Source: JBMOMT01 sp049324835 (GTDB taxonomy: Bacteria > Chloroflexota > Anaerolineae > CAYNKW01). From it: 64,000 bases of DNA. Made by a program: the position numbers and the translations under genes. The stretch covers positions 177,016 to 241,015 of the forward strand of contig JBMOMT010000055.1 of NCBI GenBank assembly GCA_049324835.1, in the 5' to 3' direction. Under the pieces are notes generated by a model, which worked only from the letters and a program-made list of their open reading frames with translations, had not been told where the DNA came from and searched no databases. Shown here one piece after another: positions 42,364 to 51,200 of the stretch. How positions within the stretch are numbered: position 1 is the stretch's first letter; each line of letters begins with the position of its first letter.

Positions 42364-42388
42364 AGGGGCGAGCCGCCGGCTCGCCCCT
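42364..42388. repeat. Strong GC-rich hairpin
   Basis: AGGGGCGAGCC (42364-42374) pairs exactly with GGCTCGCCCCT (42378-42388) around GCC. It lies after the UPF0173 gene and before the ftsY promoter, and may be a terminator-like or repeat element; no long T-run follows. Confidence 0.7.
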
Positions 42389-42399
42389 CGTTGACACTC

Positions 42400-43080
42400 T
42401 CACAAGGTCAGACTCTCTCCGGGAGCCAGCACCTTGCATCGGGCTGCCGTTTGCGCCTCTACCGCTCGTGCAAAGGCGTCTGGGTCCTGGCGGATGATAT
42501 CAAAGGTGTTGTAGTGGATGGGCACCACCAGTTTGGGCGCGATCAGTTCGACCGCTTTGACCGCATCTTCCGGGCCCATGGTGAAATTGTCGCCGATGGG
42601 CAAGATAGCCAGGTCGATGCCCTCCTGGCCGATGAGTTTCATATCGTAAAAGAGGCCGGTGTCGCAGGCGTGATAGACCTTGACGCCCTCGATAGTCAAC
42701 AGCAGACCGGCGGGACTGCCGCCATAACTGCCGTCGGGAAAGGAAGAGCCGTGGTGGGCGATGGTGAGTTTGACCCGGCCAAAAGGAAAATCGCGCCCAC
42801 CGCCGATGTGCAGCGGGTGAGTTTTGGCCCCCTGAGCCGCACAATAGTTGGCGATCTCGAAATTGGCGATGATAGTCGCCCCGGTGCGTTTGGCGATAGG
42901 CACGGCATCGCCCAGATGATCGCCGTGGGCGTGCGAGACCAGGATATAGTCTGCGCTCACCTCGTCCGCCTGAACCGGCGACTGTGGGTTATCGGTGAGG
43001 AACGGATCCGTCAGCAGACTGGCGCCGCCACCGCGAATGTAAAAACAGGCGTGCCCGTACCAGGTGAGTTCTACGGCCAT
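42400..43080 (-). CDS. UPF0173-type metallo-beta-lactamase-fold hydrolase
   Basis: The 226-residue protein has WYGHACFYI at the start, VSHAHGDHLGD (the HxHxDH zinc motif), an AHHGSSFPDGS segment, HACDTGLF and PIHYNTFD, all family landmarks. It is a predicted metal-dependent hydrolase; the natural substrate is unknown. ATG at 43080 has AAAGGAGG. It stands alone between the ftsY operon and the Rsb module. Confidence 0.9.
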   Translation of the reverse strand: MAVELTWYGHACFYIRGGGASLLTDPFLTDNPQSPVQADEVSADYILVSHAHGDHLGDAVPIAKRTGATIIANFEIANYCAAQGAKTHPLHIGGGRDFPFGRVKLTIAHHGSSFPDGSYGGSPAGLLLTIEGVKVYHACDTGLFYDMKLIGQEGIDLAILPIGDNFTMGPEDAVKAVELIAPKLVVPIHYNTFDIIRQDPDAFARAVEAQTAARCKVLAPGESLTL

Positions 43081-43212
43081 GTGTCGGCCTCCTTTCGAAA
43101 AATACCAGCGGCCTGGATTCCTCCAGACGCGTCGAGATATGTCAATACTCGTATTGTACCCCCAAATGCCTCCTGGGGCAAGCCAACGATGCCCGGCGGC
43201 AGGCGCGTCATC

Positions 43213-43241
43213 TTGCCCCTCTACCCCGGCTGTGGTATAAT
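43213..43241 (+). promoter_or_regulatory. Promoter of the Rsb-type module
   Basis: TTGCCC (43213-43218), 17 bases, TATAAT (43236-43241) with TGG directly before it (extended -10). The leader before the STAS gene is about 55 bases. Confidence 0.65.
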
Positions 43242-43303
43242 ACGACTATCGATCTGAAGGGCATCTTTTTTTCGAACGATGGCATGGTCTAAAGGAGATT
43301 GGG

Positions 43304-43639
43304 ATGGAAATTTCGCACGCAGAACTCAAGCGAGTGGACCTGGTGACGGTCAGCGGGCGGGTTGATGGCAGCACGGCCCCAGAGCTGGAAGCTGGCTTGC
43401 GTGGCATCAATGATGGCGGCAAGTTCCGCATCGTGCTGGACCTGTCTGGCCTGGAGTACATCAGCAGCGCCGGCCTGCGCGTGCTGGTGAGCACACTCAA
43501 AAACTGCCGGCGCTACAATCGTGGCGACCTGCGCCTGACCGGTCTCTCGGAGCGGGTCTTGGAGGTGTTCGAGCTGGCTGGTTTGGATGTGCTGTTCAGG
43601 ATTTATCCCAGCGCCGCCGAGGCCGTCGGCAGCTTTTGA
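43304..43639 (+). CDS. STAS-domain anti-sigma factor antagonist (RsbV type)
   Basis: The 111-residue protein is one STAS domain; the phospho loop reads ISSAGL (53-58), S55 being the expected acceptor and S54 replacing the usual Asp. ATG at 43304 has AAAGGAG. Together with the kinase-STAS and phosphatase genes that follow it makes a partner-switching module: phosphatase dephosphorylates STAS, STAS binds kinase, kinase releases its target. A terminator lies between it and the kinase gene, so its level may be higher than that of the kinase. Confidence 0.92.
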   Translation: MEISHAELKRVDLVTVSGRVDGSTAPELEAGLRGINDGGKFRIVLDLSGLEYISSAGLRVLVSTLKNCRRYNRGDLRLTGLSERVLEVFELAGLDVLFRIYPSAAEAVGSF

Positions 43640-43672
43640 CGCCCATCCTGGCCGCGCCTGAGAATTTGCAGC

Positions 43673-43713
43673 GAGACCGCCAACTTGCGCTCCTGCTCTT
43701 GTGGCGGTCTTTT
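43673..43713 (+). terminator. Intrinsic terminator between the STAS and kinase-STAS genes
   Basis: AGACCGCCA (43673-43681) pairs with TGGCGGTCT (43701-43709) around a 19-base loop and is followed by TTTTT. Its position inside the module suggests partial termination. Confidence 0.75.
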
Positions 43714-43781
43714 TCTTGTTCTCATCGGCGCTGGCGCGCCCAGGCCATGCCCATCGCGCAACCAGATACCAGGACAACACC

Positions 43782-44534
43782 ATGACTCAGCAGTTCTTCA
43801 ACCTCAGCGTGCCCGGCGACTTGGCCAGTCTGGAAACCATCGCCGAATTTGTGACCGAGGCGGCTCAACGCGCTGGCCTGGATGCCCAAGAGATCTTTGG
43901 GGTGCAGATGGCCACCGACGAAGCCTGCACCAACGTCATCGAGCACGCCTATGCCGGCACATCGGGCGACATCCATCTGACCTGCCAGGTCGAGCCCGGT
44001 GAGCTCGTCATCACCATCCGTGACCACGGTCGGCCCTTCGATCCGGAAAGTGTGCCACTGCCCAACCTCAACGGCGCGCTCCAAGATCGCCGCGTGGGTG
44101 GGTTGGGCCTCTATTTCATGCGCAAATTGATGGACGAGGTGCACTTTAGTTTCGATCCCACAGGCGGCAACCAGGTCATCATGATCAAGCGGGCCGCCCA
44201 CGAACCGCCTCGTTCGACCGAGCCGACCTTTGTCGTGGTGCGTCCGCGTGGCCGACTGGAGGCAGCCTCAGCGCCGACGCTCCAGGCTCGCCTGGCTGAA
44301 CTGCTGGCCCAGGGCCAGACCAGAATCGTGGTGGATATGGCCGATGTCACGTATACCTCATCCAGCGGTCTCAAAGTTCTCCTGAGCGCCCTGCGGCAGG
44401 CGCGACGCCAGCGAGGCGAACTGGTGTTGAGCAACGTCCAGCCCAAAGTCATCTCGATCCTGGAGATGGTGGGATTCGACCGTGTGTTTCCCATTGCCCA
44501 AGACCTGCACACCGCCTCTCAGTTCCTGCAATAG
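43782..44534 (+). CDS. RsbW-type serine kinase fused to a STAS domain
   Basis: Residues 1-138 are a GHKL-fold kinase of the RsbW/SpoIIAB group: N box DEACTNVIEHAY (46-57), G1 DHGRPFDP (81-88), G2 GGLGLYFMRKLMDE (106-119). Residues 150-250 are a STAS domain with a SSSGL loop (S194 expected acceptor). Kinase and antagonist are normally separate so that the kinase can phosphorylate its antagonist; fused here, the STAS may be an internal, self-phosphorylated substrate or compete with the protein at 43304. ATG at 43782 has AGGA upstream. No sigma factor gene follows, so the target may be another protein. Confidence 0.9.
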   Translation: MTQQFFNLSVPGDLASLETIAEFVTEAAQRAGLDAQEIFGVQMATDEACTNVIEHAYAGTSGDIHLTCQVEPGELVITIRDHGRPFDPESVPLPNLNGALQDRRVGGLGLYFMRKLMDEVHFSFDPTGGNQVIMIKRAAHEPPRSTEPTFVVVRPRGRLEAASAPTLQARLAELLAQGQTRIVVDMADVTYTSSSGLKVLLSALRQARRQRGELVLSNVQPKVISILEMVGFDRVFPIAQDLHTASQFLQ

Positions 44535-44573
44535 AGACGATCGCTGCCCCAACAAGGCCGATCGTTCCACGTC

Positions 44574-47500
44574 ATGACCGAGTCACTACCGGCACGCACA
44601 ACCTCACGCGACATCTGGCTGAGCCTTTACAGCCTGGGAGTGGGCAGCCTGGGTTTGTTGGCCCTGGTGGCCGTCTCCCGGTCGCTCATCTGGCAGAAAC
44701 AGGCAGGATGGGTTTTGTTTTTCATCCTGCTCTCTATGGCTGTCAAGCGCTCTGGGTTCCACCTGGTGTCCCGGCTGAGCCACAGCCTGGTAGGCATTGT
44801 GGATGTGGCCGCCATCCTGGTCTTTGGTCCCACCATCGGTGGTTGGGTGGCTGCCCTCAGCGGGGGCCTCTATTTGTTTCTCAACGCCCTGCGACGCGGC
44901 CGGCGGCATCGACGCCTGCTGCTCGAGTTGCCTGTGTTTTACGCCGGCCTCAGGGCCCTCATGGCTCTGGTCAGCGGCGCGTTCTACCAACTGGCAGGCG
45001 GCGTGTTGCCGCTGACACAACTCTCTCTGGCGTCACTGATTCCCCTGGCCATCGTTTTTGCCGCCTGGTTCGTCCTGGATCATCTGGGCTGGGCAGGCTG
45101 GACCTGGATCAAGGAAGGCCCAGACGATCTCAAGAGCCTGCTTCGTGCCATCTGGCCCATCTCTTTTCTGGTCGAGTTGTTACCGCTGCCAGCGGCGGCC
45201 CTCATTGCCCCCATTTTTTTCTGGGGCTGGCTGCCCTTTCTCATGTTTGCCGTGGGGCTGTTCGTCGTCAGTGTGGTTGTGCAGCGCCTGGCCGATGCCC
45301 ACCTGGAGCTACGGGCCCGCATCGACAACCTCTCTGGCCTGGCCGAAACCGGCCGGGCCATCGTCGAGGCCCAACTGGACGTGGATCAACTGTGTGAGCT
45401 CATTTACGAACAAACCAGCCGCATCGTCGATACCTCTGGTTTTCATCTGGGCCTTTTCGACGGCGACGATTTGACCCTCAAGGTATGGATCGTGGCCGGG
45501 CAGCGGCGGCCGCCGCAGACCTTCAAACTGGCCGCCGGCGAGGGCATCGTGGGCTGGATGCGTCGCTCCAGACAGCCCCTCCTGGTGCGAGATTTTGCCC
45601 GCGAAATGGACACTCTGCCCGCCCGGCCCCATTACCTGAGCAGCAACCCGCCCCGCTCGGCGGTTTTTGTGCCTCTGATCGCCGGCGAGCAGGTCATCGG
45701 CAGTCTGACCATCCAGAGTTTCGAACCGGCTGCCTACACGACCGATCACGTCCGCACGTTGTCGCTCATGGCCAACCAGGCAGCGGCAGCCATTGCCAAT
45801 GCCCGTCTGCTCCAGCAGGAGCGGCTGCGCGCCCGGCAACTGGCCCTGGTGGGTCAGGTGAGCCAGCAGGTGGCTGCCCTGCGCGATGTCGACTCGTTGT
45901 TCATGCAGGTGGCATACCTCATCCAGGAGACGTTTGGTTATTATCACGTCGGCGTTTTCACCACCGATCCTGACGCCGGCCTGATCTACTTTCAGGCCAG
46001 CACCGACCCCAACATCTCGTTGGCAGATTTTGTCACACCGCTGGGTGAGGGTATCATCGGCTGGGTGGCTCAAAATGGCCGGGCACTGCTGGCCAACGAC
46101 GTCTCACAAGAGCCACGCTACCGCTTTGCCGACATCTGGCCCAACACGCACGCCGAACTGGCCGTGCCGCTGCGCCTGAACGATCAGATCGTCGGTGTGC
46201 TCGATGTGCAGAGCGATCGGTTGTATGCCTTTAGCGAAGACGATACGTTTGTTTTGCGTTCGCTGGCCGATCAGATCGGCGTGGCCATTCACAACGCCTC
46301 ACTCTACGATCTGGAGCGCCGTCGCCGCCAGATGGCCGAGGTTCAACGTGAACTGGCCCAGGCGTTGAGCGCCACCATGGAGCTGGACCTCTTGCTGAAC
46401 CTGATCCTGGTGTTGCTGACACAGGCCATCGAATGCGACGCCGCGCTGATCGTGCTGCGCACCGACGGTGGCCTGGCCGTGCGCGCCCTCCAGGGCGAGG
46501 CTGTGCCCGATGACCTGATCGGTTTCGTTTTCCAGCCTGGCGAAAGCGCCCGCCTGGACAGGCTGGGCAACGCCCAACATCCCGTTCTACTGAATAGTGG
46601 GGCAGATGCTTCGAGCGCCGATCTGTTGGACACCATGCTAGAGATAGAAGTGAAAAGCTGCCTGGGGGCTCCCCTGCTGGCTCAGGAGAGTTGGTTGGGT
46701 GGGTTTGTATTGCTCAGTCAACGATCCCATTCCTTTACCCAGGAAGACGTTCAGGCGGCGCTCATCTTTGCCAGTCAGGCGGCGCTGGCGTTGGAAAATG
46801 CCCGTCTCTATGCGGCGCAGCAGCAAGAGGCATGGGAATCCACCGCCCTGCTGCAAGTGGCCGAGGCGGTGAGCAGCCTGAACAATCTGGACGACATCCT
46901 GGCCACCATCGTTCGTATCACCCCCATCCTGGTGGGTGTGGTTCGCTGCGCCATCTTGCTTTGGAACGACATCGACGAGGTTTTTGTCCCGGCGCAGCAA
47001 TATGGCCTGTCGCCGGAACAATCGGCGGTGTTTTGGAATCTGCGCCTCTCGGCCCAGGCCATCGGCCTGCGCCCAGGCTCCACCGATGCCCCCCTGCCGC
47101 CGGACGATCTCTGGATGCTGTTGAACGAACAAAACCTGGTGCTGCTGCCACTTGAAACGCGGGGCGAAATCCTGGGCCTGATGATCGTGGCTCACGATGA
47201 CCGCGCCTACAGTGGCATGGAGCGCCGCAGCAACATTCTCAGCGGCATTGCCAGTCAGGCGGCCGTCGCCATCGAGAGTGATCACCTGGCCCGCGAGGCT
47301 GCCGAGCAGGAGCGGCTGGCGCGCGAGCTGGAAGTGGCTCAAGAGATCCAGGCCAGCTTTTTGCCGGAACAAAACCCCGATCTGCCCGGCTGGGAGATCG
47401 CCGCCTATTGGGGCGCAGCGCGCAGCGTGGGCGGCGATTTTTACGATTTTCTGCGTCTGCCCAACGACCATCTGGGGCTGGTCATCGCCGATGTGGCCGA

Positions 47501-48053
47501 CAAGGGCATTCCCGCCGCGCTGTTCATGGCCCTCAGTCGCACACTGGTGCGCGTCTCGGCCTTTACCGGGCGCGGCCCGGCTGCTGCCCTGGAGCGGGCT
47601 AACGAGCTGATCCTCAGCGATGCCCGTTCGGATCTGTTCGTGACGGTGTTTTACGCCGTGATCGACCCCATCAGCGGCCGCATGGTCTACACCAGCGGCG
47701 GCCACAACCCGCCGCTGATCGTGCGCGCTGCGGGAGAGGTAGAAGTGCTACGCTGCCAGGGCATTGCGTTGGGTGTGCTCGAAGAGATCCAGCTCTACGA
47801 AAAAGAGACCACCCTTCAGTCAGGTGATCTCTTGATCCTGTACACCGATGGTATCACCGAGGCCATCAATCCCCAAGAAGAAGAGTTCGACCTGCAACGG
47901 TTGATAGACATCGTCCGCACGAACAAAGACGAACCGGCGCTGAACATCCTGGCCTATATTGCCGCCGCCGTCAGCGATTTTGCCGCCGGCGAGCCCCAAT
48001 TCGACGACATGACCTGCGTCATCGCCCGGCGGCTCGTTCAAGGGGCCGGCTGA
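44574..48053 (+). CDS. Membrane multi-GAF PP2C (SpoIIE/RsbU-type) phosphatase
   Basis: The 1159-residue protein has 6-8 N-terminal membrane helices (about 15-235), then four GAF domains (about 275-415, 430-580, 600-750, 760-905), a coiled coil and a PP2C domain (about 930-1155). The metal-binding residues are in GGDFYDFL, VADKGIPAALF and FDDMTCVI. It should remove phosphate from a STAS partner in response to signals sensed by the membrane part or the GAF domains. It is 39 bases after the kinase-STAS gene. No strong ribosome site precedes the ATG at 44574, so translational coupling is plausible. Confidence 0.92.
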   Translation: MTESLPARTTSRDIWLSLYSLGVGSLGLLALVAVSRSLIWQKQAGWVLFFILLSMAVKRSGFHLVSRLSHSLVGIVDVAAILVFGPTIGGWVAALSGGLYLFLNALRRGRRHRRLLLELPVFYAGLRALMALVSGAFYQLAGGVLPLTQLSLASLIPLAIVFAAWFVLDHLGWAGWTWIKEGPDDLKSLLRAIWPISFLVELLPLPAAALIAPIFFWGWLPFLMFAVGLFVVSVVVQRLADAHLELRARIDNLSGLAETGRAIVEAQLDVDQLCELIYEQTSRIVDTSGFHLGLFDGDDLTLKVWIVAGQRRPPQTFKLAAGEGIVGWMRRSRQPLLVRDFAREMDTLPARPHYLSSNPPRSAVFVPLIAGEQVIGSLTIQSFEPAAYTTDHVRTLSLMANQAAAAIANARLLQQERLRARQLALVGQVSQQVAALRDVDSLFMQVAYLIQETFGYYHVGVFTTDPDAGLIYFQASTDPNISLADFVTPLGEGIIGWVAQNGRALLANDVSQEPRYRFADIWPNTHAELAVPLRLNDQIVGVLDVQSDRLYAFSEDDTFVLRSLADQIGVAIHNASLYDLERRRRQMAEVQRELAQALSATMELDLLLNLILVLLTQAIECDAALIVLRTDGGLAVRALQGEAVPDDLIGFVFQPGESARLDRLGNAQHPVLLNSGADASSADLLDTMLEIEVKSCLGAPLLAQESWLGGFVLLSQRSHSFTQEDVQAALIFASQAALALENARLYAAQQQEAWESTALLQVAEAVSSLNNLDDILATIVRITPILVGVVRCAILLWNDIDEVFVPAQQYGLSPEQSAVFWNLRLSAQAIGLRPGSTDAPLPPDDLWMLLNEQNLVLLPLETRGEILGLMIVAHDDRAYSGMERRSNILSGIASQAAVAIESDHLAREAAEQERLARELEVAQEIQASFLPEQNPDLPGWEIAAYWGAARSVGGDFYDFLRLPNDHLGLVIADVADKGIPAALFMALSRTLVRVSAFTGRGPAAALERANELILSDARSDLFVTVFYAVIDPISGRMVYTSGGHNPPLIVRAAGEVEVLRCQGIALGVLEEIQLYEKETTLQSGDLLILYTDGITEAINPQEEEFDLQRLIDIVRTNKDEPALNILAYIAAAVSDFAAGEPQFDDMTCVIARRLVQGAG

Positions 48054-48200
48054 GCGCCCCTCCAAAAACCCCGCAAAGATGCGTGAGTACGGCCTGTTCG
48101 GCCACCGCGAACCCTAACCCGGCCAGGCCGGAACCGATCAGGGAAATCTCATCACCAGGTTCATCGATCGAAACAAAAGAGCTTGGCGCCTTGGGTAAAT

Positions 48201-48226
48201 TTCTTGCCCAGCGTGCAAGAATTTCA
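48201..48226. repeat. Hairpin element shared with 3451-3476
   Basis: TTCTTGC/GCAAGAA arms around CCAGCGT, followed by TTTCA. Like the 3451 copy it lies just downstream of the stop codon of a minus-strand gene, here the CHAT protein. Confidence 0.6.
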
Positions 48227-48237
48227 CCGGCAAGGTA

Positions 48238-51200
48238 CTAATCCAGAATCACCCCGAAATAGGACCACGTCGACCAGGCGCTCCAGTTGCCGGCGCCATC
48301 TTGAGCGCGCACCTGCCAGCGATAGAAACTACCGCAGTCCACCGCCACGTCGATCCAGTTTCGATTGCCAGCCACCGGCCCCCAACCGGACGTCTGCCAC
48401 TCTCCCTCATCGGTCTCTCTTTCCAGCTTGCCCAAGTAGGCGGCGATGCCGCTCGGATCGTTGACCGCCGTCCAGACCAGCCTGACCGTGGCCTGGCAGG
48501 CGACAGACGCCTCCTGAGGCGGTTCTAGCGGCGATGGCGCCGGCGGTGGGATCGTGTCCGGCGTGGCGGTCGGGGTGATAGTCGGTGTGGCGGTGGGTGT
48601 GAAGGTCGGTGTGGCGGTGGGAGTAAAAGTGGGCGTGGGCGTCGGTGTCACCCAATACAGGCGGCGCGCCTCACTCTCCGGGCTCAACTGCGTCACCATC
48701 TTGCCGTTTTGACCCCGGATGACGGCGATGGCCCAATAATAGGTGATACCCGGCTTGCCCAGCACGCCAAAGAATTCGTCCTTGGTCCACACCACGCCGT
48801 AATGGGGCTCTCCCTCCTGCCAGAATCGCACGTCATAGTATTCGTCTTCGGCCAGCTTGCCCTCCCAGGCCCACCACAGGTTGGCATAGCTGTTTTCCTC
48901 GAACTCGGTCTTGTCCCTGGGAGAAATGAGCACTGGCGATGGATAACGCTTCACTGCCAGTGTGACCGTGACGGTGGGCGTGGCTGTAGCGCTGGGTGTG
49001 ATGTTGGGTGTGGCCGTCGATGTGGCCGTGCCGGTCGCCGTGGGTGTGGCTGTGGCGGTGCGGCTGGGTGTGGCCGTGGCGGTGCGGCTGGGCGTGGCGC
49101 TGGGCGTGGGTGTGACGGTGGCCGTCGATGTCGACTTGGGCGTGGCCGAAGGTGATGGCAGCACCGGCGGCAGCGGGCTGGCGGTAAAAGTAGCGGTCGG
49201 CGTGATCGTATCGAAGGCGGTGGCCGTGGGGGCTGCGACCGTCGGTTTGGGCGAGGGTGTGGGCGTCGGGCGCGAGACGACGCGCCACACGCCGAGCGCG
49301 CCGGCCACGGTGACGGCCGCCGCTACCAGCGCGATAGCCCCTTTGGCCAGCAGCGGCATCGCCGGGGCCACAGACGCCCCCGCCAGCGCTTGGGGCGGCG
49401 CTTGAGGCGGCGGCGAGGGTGGCGCGGGCGGCAGGGCCAGGGTCTGGAGGTTGTGCCGGCACAGCGCCGCGCCCACCCGATCGCCCAGCGACTCGCGCAG
49501 GCGCAGGGCCTGGCCCAGCGCGTCGCGGGCGGCGCTGTCATCGCCCAGGCACAGGGCGCGGCTGCCGATCTGGTGCAGCGCCCAGGCTTCGGCGGCCCCG
49601 TCGCCCAGGGCGCGCGCTGCTGCCAGCATCCATTGTAACACCTGATACCAGGCTGCCCAACGGCCGCCCAGGATCAGCGCGTCTTGCACGGCCCGCCCCA
49701 GCCGCAGCACGCCGTCCCAGCGCTGCGCGCTCGCTGCCCAGGCCAGGGTGTGCAGCATGGCCCCGGCGCTGTCCAGCAGGCGGGCGGCATCCTGCCACTG
49801 CGCTTCTGCCCAGCCGATCAGGTAATCCAGCACCTTTTGTTTCACCGGCTCGAGGTCCATCATCTGCGCCAGGTCCTGGGCCAGGGTGCCGGTCAGGCTA
49901 TAGTGCGGGCTGTGCGATTGGGCCAGGCCGCGATTTTGAAGCTGTTGCAACACCGCAGCCGCATCGGCCAGCCCGGCCAGCGCGCTCAGGTGCTCGGTGT
50001 GCAGTGGAGCGCCGCCCAGCGCGGCCAGCACGGCCAAAAGCTGCTGTTCCTGCCCCGGCAGCGATTGCACCACCGGAGCCGTGGCTCCTCCCGCCGCAGG
50101 CGGCGCGGCCATCTCTTGCGCCACCTGGTCCATCGACCGCCCCTCTTCGCGGGCCAGGGCCGCTGCCTGGAAAAGGCGCAGCGGGTGGCCCTCCAGCGCG
50201 GCGCAGAGGCCCTCGGCGGCGGTCCGTTCCTGCGCCGACAGAGCCCGGCCCAACTCACGCTCGATCAGCACCAGGGCATCTTGCGCGGGCAGGCCAGACA
50301 GGGCCAGGGCGCGCCCCTCGCCCCAGAGCTGGCGCTCGCAGGAGGCCAGCAGAAAAGCGCAGGCTGGCGCGGCATCCAACAGCGCCAGCGCGTCGTCGCG
50401 CCCCAGCTCCAGATCGTCCAGCAAGACCAGGGCCCGTTTGCCTTGCAGCGCGTGCCGGATCTGGACATCGGTGGGTTTCATGGGGGCATCGGTGGCGAAA
50501 AAGGCCTCGAACAGAGCCTGAAGCAGATCGTCCAGCGGTTTGCCGCGGGCCGAAAGGTAAACCACGCCATCGGGAAAAGCATCGGGCGGAAAGCGGTGGG
50601 CCAGGTGGCGCAGCAGGGCCGTCTTGCCCAGGCCCGGCGCGGCGTGAAACTCTACGGGGGTGGCTGCCTGCAAGGCCGAGACGGCCGCATCGAGCTCGGT
50701 TTCCCGATCCAGCAGGCCGGGGAAGGCGCGCGGCCGCAAAAAGACCGGCGCCGGCCGATCCGCCGGCAGCGCGCGGTTCCCGGCGGGCGCGGGGCTGACA
50801 GTGCTGCCGTGGGTTGCGCCGACCTGCAGGAGATAAGAGCCGACGACCATCTCGCCAGCTTTTTCGACCCACAGCACGCCATCGCCGGAGCGCATGAACA
50901 GCACCGGGATGCCCCAGTCCATGTCGTCGGGCGTCAGGTGGGCGCTGATGGCCTTGCGCCCCTCGGTCACGGCGGCGTCCAGCGGCCAGCCATCGGCCAG
51001 GGCGCGGTACAGGGTGCGCGAAAAATGGACGGCGCTTTCATCCGGGATAGCGTATTGCATGGCCACCACCGCCGGCACGCCGACGCGGATCAGGTTGGGC
51101 GCCAGGCCCATGAACGATTGCGCCGCGCTCTCGGTGGCCGACAGGCAGGCATTGAGCACCATCACCGCCACGCTGGAGCCGCGCGCCTCACGCGCCAGCA

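Noticed and set aside
48560..49265. Repeated GTGGGTGTGGCGGTG-like DNA
   Set aside because: These are the Thr/Pro linkers of the CHAT protein in reverse orientation, not independent repeats.
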